Below are positions 1 to 13,800 of a stretch of 64,000 nucleotides of DNA, piece after piece. The notes beneath the pieces were generated by a model, which had not been told where the DNA came from, did not search any database, and saw only the letters and a program-made list of their open reading frames with translations. The DNA comes from Branchiostoma floridae (Eukaryota; Chordata; Leptocardii; Amphioxiformes; Branchiostomatidae): positions 17,649,154 to 17,713,153 of the forward strand of contig NC_049980.1 in NCBI RefSeq assembly GCF_000003815.2. Reading direction: 5' to 3'. The first letter of the stretch is position 1; the number at the start of each line of letters is the position of its first letter. The position numbers were made by a program, and so were the translations under genes.

Positions 1-905
1 TTTTGCAACTTTTGAAGTGTCAAAGCAATAGTAATTAGTTTCAGATACCCGAGTCGCGTAAGTGGGGAAACATATATATATGCAGACTGGGTTGCACTTG
101 CACAGGAACTCACTATCATTAAAACTTACTACGCGAAAGAACGGAATCAGCTAGAGATGTATTCATTCCCCATGGACGGTGAGACAATATGTCATTACGC
201 CAATGTCAAAGGAATCTGTCGTTACCTGTACCGCCTTGCACTGGTAATAAAATTGTTCTCGGGTGGGAGGCAATTTGTCATTAGACACACATAGGGGCAG
301 ATGGGAAATGACAGCCGGGACAAATCATATTGTACTCGTTCTTTGGAGTATATCACCTCGTACCTGCTGATAACAACATACCCGGAAACCTACGACATCG
401 GTGTCGTGGGGATAAGTCGTGTTGTCTGAATGTTCGCAACAGATACGTTTCAGCTCTTATGACAAATAACATGATAGTTATTCCCTAATGTACAATGATA
501 AAAGGGGTGTATAGGAACCATATGTGTAGAAATCTTCCTCCATAGTCAGTATTTTACCACCACGATGTGTTCTTTTTCAGTACTTGAAAACCAAAAAAAG
601 CAAGTCAATCCCATCCATTATCTTTAATCAAAAAGAATCTAGTATACATCTAGCGCATCTATATTATATTATACCAACACTATATGATATTCATAGAATG
701 GCTCGTTTGGTTGGTCGAAGTTAGAGAATGCAAAGTCGTATTTTGTCGTTCAGATTGAAAAAAAACATTGTCGTGCATCTTACAAAACGTATGACACTTA
801 CGTTGAATCATTGAGTGTTTCAAACAATTAAAGACATTTGATTTGGTGTAGTTACCAGACACCAGAAACGGCGACCCGCCTCACATTAGTACAGTAAATG
901 GCTGA
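1..905. other. AT-rich intergenic stretch, no gene seen
   Basis: I see no conserved protein motif, no exon-like GC3 tract with splice signals and no RNA gene here. The short ORF at 680-862 on the - strand is low-complexity and unsupported. Confidence 0.5.
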
Positions 906-914
906 TATAAATAG
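906..914 (+). promoter_or_regulatory. Candidate TATA box upstream of the unknown secreted-protein gene
   Basis: The sequence reads TATAAATAG and is followed by AGTACAT-like sequence. It lies about 390 bp upstream of the ATG at 1306 and about 205 bp upstream of an in-frame upstream ATG at 1120. The same TATAAATAGTACAT string occurs before the candidate exon at 61414, at 61336. A start site 25-30 bp downstream would give a 5' UTR of several hundred bases. This rests on motif match only. Confidence 0.3.
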
Positions 915-1305
915 TACATGCCGCATGTCTACAGCAAGTGACGCATAACAACATATTTAAATTCTTCGGCCGATGATTTGAACGTACAAAGTATAGGCGT
1001 ACAGCAGCCCACACAATCAGAGTTGTGAAGTGGGAGGGAGAACGGTCTTACGCGAAACTTCTTCCCCGCCCAGTCCCATAGGATTCAACAACATCCGGGC
1101 TGTGGGCGTTTTAACTTAGATGATTAACTCCACAACTATCTTATCAGCCTTCTTCCCGCTACAAAACAGCCGAAAGGCGCACGGTGCGCCAGGTACTAGG
1201 GCGCACAGGTTGGAAACGCAGCGCCAGTGCGGCACAGGGCAGCAGCACAAGACGGGGTCTACAGGCAACGTACAGCAGCTGGACAAGGAGATAAGCTACG
1301 TAGTG

Positions 1306-4300
1306 ATGACTTCCCTGCAAACGATCCTGCTTCTGACTTTGGTTTGTTCTGTAATGTTCATTTCCACGGTAAGTTTCTACGTCTTCTTTTCAACAGAAAA
1401 GTTTAACTATTCGTTTTAAGAATCAACAAATTTGAACATGATTTGTCGATCAGAATAATCTTATTGGGATATGTTTGGATAGCCCACTGATAAGACTTAT
1501 TTGCTCAATAGGCAAATCCCTTCTACAAATTCCCATTTTCATAGGAGGCTGCGACCACTCTACAACTGCTGTGCGACCAAAGATTTGACAGGTTGCTCAA
1601 CGAATTCCATAGATAATAGGACATAGGACGAATAGTTTAACGTTTTGTGTGTGTTGTTGTCTTTCAAATCATAATTCCGACTATTGGACATGCGGTTTTA
1701 AGCATTGCTGATAGCAGGTTATGTACCTTGCTTGTAAAGCGGATACGAACGTGTCTGTACAATCACGCAGATATCACAGATCCATATTTGAACATTAACT
1801 TCACATTCATGAGTACAATCTATCGCAGATCCTAAGCCTTAACTGTTTGGCGCGCCCTACGTTATTTGCTGCTGTTTTTCCATAACTACCATCTTACCTG
1901 AGAAATAATTCATTCTACTGACGCAGAAGAAGAGTGATGGGTGTCACTCAAAACGTCAGGAAGTAGTCTCCGTATGTGATCCAGTTATTGATATTGAAAT
2001 GTCATCATTTTGCACCTGTCTAAACTACTAAGGCTCAACAACGTGCCTGAGAATGTGCTGGCTTTTCCCTGCAAAAAGCACATTGTTGCGAAGAAACAAA
2101 ATGAAAAAGGTCATCAAATCATGTGTTCTTATATTGGGCAAAACAAAAGTCAAACTGCAATCAACTGCAGGCGGAGTGAGCTTGAGTTGAGGTGCAGAAT
2201 TGCAGATTGATGTTAGCCATATGCCAATACGTTCCCAAATTTCAAGCTGACCGGAATCACCAGCCCATCAACGTATGCTGTTCTTCTTTAATATACTTTC
2301 CGTGACTACGTATATGTAAAAGTGTTTCTTTGCATTCGCTGCTGTGGTTATATTTAATCGAACTATGATAGAAATAACTAGAACAAACCATTTCACAATT
2401 TTTACTTGTTGTTTCCAACGATGAAATCATAGTGCGCAAACGGGTATACATTGTGATTCCAATGAATTGTCAAGACGTTATTTTAACAAAACGATAAATG
2501 ATATTAAAAGAAACTGAGAAATGTGAAAAATTGATATGAGCTATGGTCATTTGGCTGAACTTAAGCGCTACGGACGAATGACCCAAATTCAAAAGCCCGA
2601 AAGTGGCAATTCATAACGGAAAACCACAGAAAAGACGATAAACTTTAATGAATACATAGATAGACCCTTTCTTTTTTTATCTTTTGAAGCGGCCTTTGTG
2701 GGTTGTGCGGCTTATAATCAAAGTACCGTTTTAAAGATAAAGCTGATGGACCGTTAACGGCGTATTTAGTTGATAAGTGATCAATCACTGCCTACATGTA
2801 TATCACTGTCCTGATTTGAGTACCAGGCAGGGTTAGTAACCTTTACAAGGACACTACAACACTTATATAGAGTTTAAGCACTATAAACCAGGTGCCCGTC
2901 ACTCGTTGTGAACACACTAGTCCCACTCACCTAACGCAAAGCTGTAAACATGGCGACTTAATTCTTGATTGTCCCAAAGGTCTTTCTCTATCTGAAAGCT
3001 AAAATACAAGGCTTTGTTGATGTACTTTAAAACAGTGTGGTCGCCAGACGACTAATTGCGAGGAATACAAGCATTATGATCCACCAGGAGAATTTGTTGG
3101 GCAGCAAATGGAAGAAGAAACAATGCACTGACATTAATGTACAAAGAATAACAGAAAGCTCTTGAATTGTAAAGGAAATCGCACGTCAGCCTTGCGTCCA
3201 TGGACAGAACTGGCGCCTGTCGGATAAATTAGCACCAAACCTTGAGACGCTCGAATTGATTACTAAAGTGTATTGTATGATGAGCATCGGCTGTCTACTG
3301 CAGGAACATTAGACGACATCTAAAGACACTATTCCCTAGGGTCCTTTGAAATTTGTCTTGTAGCAATATGCGTACCCTGGTAAAATAACGAATTAATGAA
3401 TAATGAATAACCACTGGCGACTTGAGCGATTCCACTCTCAGTCAGTTTGAAGTATATAACAAACGTTTCGTCCTTCTAAAGGCCTAGAAAAAATGATAAG
3501 AAAGGATACGCCAACAGCTGGAATGTCAACCTAATTTCGGTCTACATTGTTGATCCACTTTACCGGTATGTATCAGCTGAAGTATGAAACAACATAGCAG
3601 TTTGTACAATCTTGGCCAAAGAGAGTCTTGCTATGATCATTTTCAGTTCTGACGTTTTAACAGGTTGTTCTACTTCTGTACGTTTGTACGGAGTTATAGG
3701 TGCTGACCTTGTCGGACAGGATGAAGTTTTCCATCCATGAATCTTCTTTGACTATATACACACTTGAGACCAGAAGTGGTTGTTAGATATTGTGCCTGCT
3801 AAACAGACTACTTACTGCAGCCACTGCCTTATTATTCGGCGATATCCCTTCGCTATCAAATAACCGGGTCGGATTAGGATAGAGCCTGCCGCAGTACTCA
3901 AATGACTCGATCTTAAGGTTTAGATCAAATTAAGTATTCCACCAGGGAGCAAAGCGTATTACTAAAACAACAGCACTACATTAAATGACAAATGTATTAT
4001 AAAGGAATTCTTGACGTTCCTTGATGACGCTGCAAATAAGCAGATGGGAATAGGTACGATGTTGAACCTGGAGCGGCGACAATTAAGTGTCTACTTATGT
4101 TAAGAGTCCCTGAGTCTCAAGAGAACAGTGTTCGCCTAAATGTCAGAAACTCCAGGATAGCGAGGCTCTAGAGAGTCATTATTACCCTTCTGTGATGAAA
4201 CATGAACTGAAGGACCATCAGGGTGCTGCGCCAGTACGGAGCAACTCATCAACAAATGAAATTATCAAACGCTACCACGAGTGCCAACTTTCTATCGTAA

Positions 4301-7300
4301 TGGGCTTCAGTGGACATCATACATAAGTCATCCAGTCAGAACGGCTCTTTCCAAGCTTTGGAGAATCTACTGCATAAATAAATCTAGCATTGACGCTTCT
4401 GTGCTTGTGTATTGTAATTGATGTCTTTTTTCAGGAGTTGGAAGACGCATCAGTCATCTCCGTGAAATCAAGGGCTGTGCAAAAGGATACATAGAGAGGG
4501 ATGGTCTACGTAAACCTTTCACTTGTGCATGCACGAAAATTAACTTCTTTATCTGTGGATCCTGGTAAATCCATGCAATCAAGGGACAATATTTATGGGA
4601 ATCATTACACGCTCTCCACACTTTTAAACTTTAATAGATTCTAAGGGGTATTGTCAACTGGTTTTGTCACTCTATCGGGACGGCTTAGAAAATGAAGCGA
4701 CCATGTTTCAGGCTTCATTCAAAGGCCGACGATATTGCTGCCTACTTCTAATTAAGCGCATTCTGATTGGGAATAACTATTCCACCATGATACCACTCGG
4801 TAATATGGTAGCAATTGTTGATTATTTCAATGGATTAACAAATAATACTATAGACCCGTGCTCTTACCTACTATTTTTGTTATCAAGTTGTCTTGGCTGG
4901 CCTGCTGTACTTTTGTTAGCAAGCCGTCATCTCGGTCGTGAAAAAAGTGCCTGTTCTGCGAGCATAAATCGTTGAATAACATATAACCAACAATCAGTGA
5001 ACAAAACGTTATTTCATACTTGGAAAGATATATTGCCTCCTTAATTGTTTTCATTTTGGCTAACCAAAGCAAAATTGGTAGAAATCTGGTTCTTGCATGA
5101 GACGTTGTAGCTCCAGTTGTCTGGACACTTCCGTAGCTTTTCTCATTAGTTTGTCATAGGTACTTCATCTACATTGACTATCTTTTTAGAACAAACGACA
5201 GTAGCTGGCTATAAACGTTTGTCACTCCGGGGCATTCGTGTTTGTCAGTATTGAGGTATTCAGGCTGAAGCGTTAGTTGGTGAGTGATAACATTCTTCAT
5301 CCTGCCAATACCATTTATCTCTAGTAACCAGCTTTTCTGTCGGGTTTGTTGAATTGTTGCCTTATCATGCTGGGACTAGCACATCAATTGGAAGGAAAGG
5401 GCTATTTGTTGCCGCGCGACACATACCAGTTTATGAGATCGCGGACCTTAAATGTCGTTAAATCAATGAAAAATGAAGACTAGTTTATCTCTCTAGGAGA
5501 GCGCTCTGCTAACATTTTATTTTGTCGCTGCACCTCAGCGGAGTGGGAGGACGGCTTGTAAACCTCGCACTGTGGAGGCAAAGTCAATGTTAACCTGCGT
5601 GTCTATCAGCAAACAACAGCTAGCTACGAATTATACATGACCAAAGAGTATTCTTCCCGCACAGAACTTTGACGGATGCGAGGATGTAAGGCTCCCCGGA
5701 GCGTTCCTTCGACCCGTACGCCTTCTCGTTCCTTTTTCGTATTTCATTTTAATCTTTAGTGCAAGATAGCGACGAATAGGCAAGGTTGTTAGGCTATATG
5801 AAACACTCCATTTCCGTTAAAGTGCTGTCGGGAAAGCGGAAGAGTCACATCATAGCAAGGAATCAATATGTAATGCTTCTGATGGCGGAAAATAGAGGAA
5901 GTGCTATACAATCGATCAAACACCGGATCGTGAAGTTGCATTCAATGTCAGCAACAGCTACTGAACAGAGACGAGCGTTTTCTCTAGTATGATCTCCCTC
6001 AGGCTCATGCAAATTTGAAATGTTGCGATGCTGACTGAATCGTTTTGTTCTGCTTTAACTTTCTATGGTCGTGGTGGGAGCCCGGTCACACACGGGACAA
6101 GGGTACTCCGTGCTGATTCTCCAGCAACATTTGCAGGTTTACAAGGAGAAGTCACCAACCTTGTTTTTAGTATTGAGTTCAGAAGGATGCAAAATTTAAA
6201 TCTTGGTATTTCAGTGAGTTGACCTGGTCTCAATCATGATGTTTTCTGACCTGTACGAGTTCATTGTAACCGGTAAAGTTGAAGTTGCCTTTGGCATTTG
6301 TGGCATTGAGTAAAATATAAAAAAAGAAATCCGCCGATATTTGACAAAGTCAGTGTTTGATTAAATCAAGAAAATAGCTCCGCCTGTATATAGTTGTTCA
6401 TATGTTATGAGTTCAGGACATGATTGTAAAATGCTTCTGACATCTTCAAATTAACAAGTAATTTTCCATTGTGTGATTTTAAACCAACTCCAACGCTGGA
6501 TAAATTCCTTCAATGTGTAAAAAATTAGCAAACTGCAACTCTGTAAAATAATGTAGTCGTTATGTTCCAACAGCTCCTCTGGATTTCCCGGGGATTTTCA
6601 TGCAAACCCACGAGCTCAAAGCCATTGTGTTTGAAAATCTCCCAGCGGACGCAAGTCCCCGTCGTGACAGCCAAAGAGCGTATCAACTAAATACCTCCCC
6701 CCCCCCCCACAAACACACGGTCAAGGTTGTATGCGTATCATCCATTGTGCTCGGTGTGTTGGTAGTCACCCGCGATTGCAAATTCCAGACAATTTCCATC
6801 ATGTTTTGTTGCATATATGCGAAAGTGGGATGTCTGGATTCTCATGTCTCTCTATGTAAGCCAGTTCCGTAGCTCAAAGGCAAGAATTTGAACTCATTCC
6901 TCAAGCAACCAGCACTTCATAAGCGTTGACTAACGACCCCAGAGACCATGTCGCATATAAACACAAAGTCCAAAGTGTTCTTTGACTCACTGGTCACGGT
7001 GTTTGTTTTTACGAGAATATTCGTGCTATTTCTTATTGGAATTTCATGACATGGCTTAGATTTCTTCGCGATAACAATGTTGATGTGCAAATGTTGAAAT
7101 TGACCAACAGAAATCTTAGAAGGAAGAAATAGATCAGACGATGCATGCTGAAAGGTACCATGCGTGCGATCTGTGTGGGACCAATGCATTGATGCGTATT
7201 GAGTATCTATTCGAGTGTTGAACGCCCATGACTGCAGTCGTTACGTATACTGCAGCCATAGACTATTACTGGTAACGTGTCAAGAACTCTGGGCTGGGTA

Positions 7301-10300
7301 AACCATAAGCAGTCGTCAAAACAGTCTACAGTGTGTTTCTTCAATGTAAGATTAAAGACACGTACTGTCAAATACTGCATTTCTGTGTACATATATCAGT
7401 CCTAACATACAGTTGCATATCCTATACAAGGACAATTTCAATGTTTGCAACGCAAGAAAACTAATAGTGTCATTAGAACTACTAGTACTTCCATGTGCAG
7501 AATCGGAAATAATGTCTTTCATCACAACACTTATCAGTGAGGAAATACTAAAATCACCATTCATTGATCACTAACCAGTGCTAAAGAAGATGTCAGGATG
7601 GTATTAGATGGTCTTACTATTCACATATTGACTTCGTGATCGGTATGCATATGAGAACATTATGTTCTTAACGAAGTATTATAGACAGAATGGGAAGCTT
7701 CTGATTTTACAAAAAAGATTAATATTTCATTAATTTGGGCTTTTCTGCGAGACCAGAAGAACAAAATTTCCTTAGCCCCAAGACTGTCACGTTGTCCTAA
7801 TAAGAAATAAATGATGCCCATTCGCAAGCATGGGTGTATTTTATAGCCGTTTTGCGCCATGTTTGCAGATAGAAAACTTCGCCAGTCCAACTCACAGAAT
7901 GTTTTTTGTGTGCAGCCCCTTCAAAAGACAAAGCCGTTTTCCTGTAAGAAACATATCTATGCTATCTTATACAATTGTGATGCAAATCATTGTTGATCAA
8001 AGTGTCTTACTTTTTAATTGGTTTCATTTTCAATATCCTGTTTTAGTCCAATTTCGTGTGCTGTTTATATGAAATATGATGATCTGATTCAACTGATGAT
8101 GAATGGCAAAATCCAAACTATTGACACGGAAATGGGCACTTTGCAAACCTCAAGAAAACGAGTCTTCTTTGATCAGTGGTTTGGTATCTAAATATAAGCA
8201 GCGCATTGTGATAACGAGGAATTCTGTGTACATGTATACTTTGATTTGGCTGCTAGTTTTTACATTGCCTTACCTTTCTAGGACGTCAGTTTTGATTGAT
8301 TTAACGCCAAGACAACAATTGCGACTTCGTCATTAATCCAAGGTCCTTGATTCAACGGACATGAACTCTAAAAGAAACAGGTGCAATTTACGGCAAAAAC
8401 ACGCTTACTATACTAGATTCGTGTTGCATAGATGCCAATTACCCGAGAGAGCCATCTGGTGTTCTGGTTTACCAATGCCAAGAGAACACAGTGGCACCAT
8501 GCCTAGAAGGCTATGTTTCCGGTGCTGTTTGTACATGTATATCTGCAGCTTTTCCACATGTGATATATCATATGGATACATAGATATACATGTCCGAACG
8601 GCACCGGATACATAGCCTTCTAGCACCAAGCCTGTGTATCCCTATGATATATCATATGCTAAGCTTATGCAAATGAGGTACAGGTTACATTATGCCCCCA
8701 GTGGATATCTGTTGCACTGGAGCAGAGATTGTGTTTTTCTTTATTTTCATTTTTCATAATTTTTCGATGGCAGATACATATAGCCCATGGGTTCTTTTGT
8801 GAAAAAGTAGTCTAGTGGAAATGCCCCACCCCCAAGCTGACGACTGCTGAAATTTCACGTTAGATAATACACTGATTTTAAAACATCTTATTAGGATCTT
8901 TGCGCCACTAATCATCGCAAGCTTGTGACTAGTTGAATGGCATGAGCTCGAGAGTTTCTAACATTATTGACGACAGTCCAAATCATCAAATTTACTATGT
9001 ACAAATCGCAAAGGTGGGATTCCTCTTCAGCTCAACTTATTCTCCAGTGAGGAAAATGGTACCTCGGTCAGTGACTGCTCGTCCATATCAAGGGTCTGTC
9101 TAACATGGTGAACTAATCTGGCTGATTGAAGCCTCCCTTGCTTAATCCCGATTTCTCATTTATACTTACTAACCTACCTAGTCCCTACCCATATCCCCAT
9201 CTCATTTCGCCTGGTTTTATAACACTGATCACCCGTTCTAGCACCTCATCTGCGAAGATGGCTTGGAGAATTATTTCCCTGGTTTACTACTCCTTGCCGC
9301 TATCTACTTGCCATGGTTTCTCTTCATGGCGAAGTGTCCTAGCTCAATTCCAAAGTCCAAAACAGCATCGGTCTTCAAACTTGTCATTACAAGTTATTCC
9401 ACCACCGTAATACACACTTTGCATGTCCATGTTACAATCATGGCGGTATGGAGCTGAGGAACTAGTCATCAAGATGTACGTCACCGGAAGGGGAACAGGA
9501 CTTCAGGCTCTCACATAACCTTATCCGCATTGGAAGTACTAAGGGCACAACTTCATAAAAGTACTGACCCCAATTTCAATCGTTAAAATTCTTCTCCGCC
9601 AAAAAGTACCAAGACAGCATTCGAAGCAAACAAGGCATCAACCAGCTCAGACTACGAGATAAACTCTCTCCAAGAAATAAACCTCACCTTTGACCTTTGT
9701 ATCCATCCATAGGACCCAACAACTCAACTTTAGTTCAACTTAACTGATGTTCTTAACAAATCTTGACCAAAAGGGAAAGGCTTTGATACTTTTAAACCTA
9801 AAATTGCCAAGTGTGGCGTCTACCCTACAAGCTGGTTGACGGTGTGACCTGTACGTAGTAATACAAAATAAACAAGTCTAGACGAGTGCGTTTTGAGCAT
9901 GCATGGGCTAGACAAGAACCGTGTTCAAGTTTTCTGACATATCATCTACAATGTAACGTTAAATCGCTGCACATGCGCAATTCAAACCGTGAATTGCCTT
10001 ATACCTGAAAAACATTCCCCGTCTTTGTAAGGTTAACCACGACTCTTTGATTTGTCATTAGGGCAGGAGCTCATATCATTGCTCTAGTCTCAATAATGGG
10101 CTTACAGAAAAAACAGGTGTCTGGAAACAACCCATAGATAGTTGAAGACTACGGTTGAAGTAGAAAGTCTGTCTTGTGGCTATTTTCAAGGGGAATCTTG
10201 CTTGACAAAATCAATCTTTTGTAGCCAAAACATTCGTTGCGGGTTGCGGGGTTTGAGGTAAATCTGATATAGTCATTATAAAACAATGACAAATAGTAAT

Positions 10301-10768
10301 TTTCTCCAACATAGAAAGACACGTTGTCGGCTGTCCTGGGGCTCCTACTACCACTGTGGTCATGGGCCGTGAGTGAGTGAATGAGAAAGACACAGCAAAA
10401 TATGGCGACAAACGCAAAGTAAATGCACTATTAAGATTTTTTGATTTGCTTAAACGTCATATCTGCGAAAACATTCTGATAAGCTAGAGGGCCGGGTGAT
10501 AGTGATGAATGTCATATCAAGGTACTTAACCGAGTAAAATTGCATGCCATAATTGACATCTGTCTTACAGAGCCACGGATTGTACCATTTCCGGCCAGAG
10601 GACAGACGCGATGAGACCCTGAGTGATGAGATCCCAGCGTATGACGGCTTGTCTGACTGGGATGAAATGTTGTTGGAGAAAGAAAGACCAGAGCGGGTAT
10701 GTTGAGCATTGTAATGTACAAAAGTATTTAAGTACGTGACCTATGAAATGAGGTGAACTAACGATCCA

Positions 10769-10845
<77 letters not shown>

Positions 10846-13800
10846 TAGATATAAATTGTGTGCGTGCGTGCGAGAGAGAAGACGCCATACACCTGGTTCT
10901 TATACATGTACCATGTTATGGGTGTATACATGCCAGGGTTGGCCTATGAAGCAAATACGTAGAAAATTATCAATATCTAACAAACCTTGCTAAAAAAAGA
11001 GGTATCCGCTATCTGAACAAGTCAATGTAGGGAAAATGTTTTTTGTCAAGTAATCCAGAAAAATGGTTCGCAAACTAAACACTGTATACACAAATCGAAA
11101 AGGTAGCTGATGCCCTTTGGCTTTGGCTTTGCGGTGAAGGTCGGCAGACGCCATTACCAACAGCCTATCGATCTTGAGTATACAGTTCGTTTGGTACAAA
11201 GTTGTTCGCTCTGCAGAACTGAAATTCAACACACAATTCATGATCAGTACCTACAAAACCACTGGTTCAAATGAGAATTTCAAATGGCTAATCATAAAGA
11301 TGTTATGTTTTGTAGCGCTCGTGTGCCCGTGTTTGTGTGTTGGTTCATTAGTCAGCATGACTCGAGAAGTCGCAGATGGATCATATATGATATTTGTTGT
11401 GTTGCTCGGATTTTTGAGTGGTAGATAGTCTTGTTTTTATACATATTGAGGTAAATGTCAGATAAGTTAAACGTACTCAAATTGGACGCGGACGGGTGAT
11501 TAACCCAGAAACTTCAGTAAAATAAGCCCGCGATCTCTTACTTCATAAATAACTTATGCTGGTAGATTACTAGGCTAAAGGATGCTAAACCACAGTGAAT
11601 AGCGTCTAAGCTGGGGAATTTGAGAGCTCCATCGTACATGTACGACTACCTTAATGCGCAGACAACATGATAGAGATGTCCTTTGAAAGTTCCATACAGC
11701 GGCGCTTCACAGTCGGTGTTAGTACCCCGGCATTCGTAAAGTCTGGTGAAAAGTTCCTCTGGCTTAAGTTCCCTTAACGAACCTGTCAACCTGGTTTTCT
11801 CATGCACATCACGTCCAACCCATACCATTATTGTAAGGTTCTTATCTGATAGACGAAAGGAGGTACAAGAGGTTTCATGTTCACATTTGGCTGGCTATAG
11901 AGCTTCTGCAATCAGTGCGATATCTCGCATCAGGTCCCTTGGGCGTCTTCTGCCGCAGTAAACCCAACTTTTCCAATCTGATCAGAGCTGGTACCAATCA
12001 GACTGTTTAGCTAACAAGAGAAAACTGTGTTTTATTATCTTTCTCCCTCTTCTCCTGTCTTGTCACTTTGATAAAATGTTTTATAGACTGAACAGATGTT
12101 GGAGTGCAGGCACGTAGAATGATGAGGTGAACTTTAAACTCCAGTGTCTCTGCACAACAAAAGTTAACATAGAATACATTTCGTTCCATTAGTTCATTCT
12201 GCTTCTGTGAGAGAAAAAAATCCTGACAGCGCAACGGGCAACAGTCCTCACTCTTCTAGAGACTCACTTTTCTACAATCTACAACCTTGCTCCAGTTTTT
12301 TTTATCACATAACATGCAGCAGTGAGAGAATGGATACGCCCCTTGCCTCTCATTTGCAGTCTATCTAATCAAGATAAAACAAACAGATGCTGTTACGGTC
12401 GACAGACTGATAGGCACCTGTCCTTTGTACAACAAGGGAATGACTACTTTCTTCGAGTACTTTTTCAAAGTTAACTGTCATTCATTTCTTCGAAATTGGC
12501 AATTGATATTAGGTTCCAACATGCGTGATCATGGAGGCCCTGAATCCGGCGTTCATATGTGTACAGACTTGCAGTATAAGAAGTACATTGAATGCTTTGT
12601 TTCATTATTCATATTGATCGTTCTTTTACCACCCTTTTTTATTCTTATTGATCTTTATTTAAAGCAACAATAAATAGATAAAGGATATTCATTAACATAC
12701 TGAAACAACGAATTAGTGCATACACACAAAACAACTTAATATAACACTTAATACTAATACTAACAATAAGATGCATTTTTTTAGTTCTGCTCACTTTTTC
12801 ATTGGTATCTCATTTGGCTATACTGTATTTTCTTCTTTAAATCGAAACTTGATAAGTGACAAAAGAAACGACGTTATGTGATATAACGTTAGCTTAACAT
12901 CGACGATACTTGAACATGTATAGTGTTCCCGGTAGAACAATGAGGTTGGATATAATTGAAACTCATCATTAACATTACCAACATTATCTACATGTAGAGC
13001 CTGTGCTAAGTCTTGTATGTGTGCTAAGTCTTATATGTTGATTGAACCATTTTCTGACACTTTTCCAAAATAGAACTACCTTGTTACTATTCCAAAAAGG
13101 TGCTTTATTCTTTCTTAGCCAAAGTGAGGACGAAGCAATGATGACTCAAAAATTGATTTTAGTTGATTCGGATGTCGGCAGCCCACATGACTGCGGGGTA
13201 CACAGATCAGACACTGTGATACAGGGTGTGTCTGCTAATAAAATGCTGGAATCTGGCGTGAATGACGCGCTAGCCCCGAGCCTTCCATTTGAGATTAGCC
13301 GTTTTACCAACGCTGGCAGTATATCACTCAGTCAATAGTCAATTGTATCCCATTGATCAAAGACGACGAATTGCTTCCCAAGCGCTACTTGCTTTATCGC
13401 AAAGATCGTTGTACTGTCATTCCCGGCAAAATCGGCGGGGGCATTCTCTTAGCTGTCAATGGCAATATTCTGTCAAGAAGGAGGTCTGATATTGAACCTG
13501 TTGACGAAATCTTGGTCTGCGAAATGCTGACAGAAAAACAGGGGAAAATCGGTATCATCTTGTTTTATAGACCCCCTAATGGGGACTTACTGGCATTTAC
13601 TAATAACCTCCAACATACATTGCGTTTGGCCGACCAAGAATACAACAAGGTGGTCTTATTAGGTGATTTGAATCTCCCTAATATCGATTGGTGTAGTTTG
13701 ATAGGCAATTCTACTACAGAAAACCAGTTTTGTGATGTTTTGAATGATTTCTCACTAACACAGGTTAATAATGTTACTTCTAACAGTCATAACCATCTTT

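Larger units (their letters stand above)
1369..10570. other. Long AT-rich stretch, probably intron 1 of the unknown gene
   Basis: Apart from a hairpin element at 8502-8625 and the tiny possible exon at 4435-4461, I see nothing supportable. The ORFs of 60-99 codons here lack conserved motifs, are AT-rich and occur on both strands at the density expected by chance. Confidence 0.4.

Noticed and set aside
13042-13338. 98-codon ORF directly upstream of the LINE ORF, possible ORF1
   Set aside because: It lies outside the target-site duplication at 13352-13360 and has no ORF1 motif.
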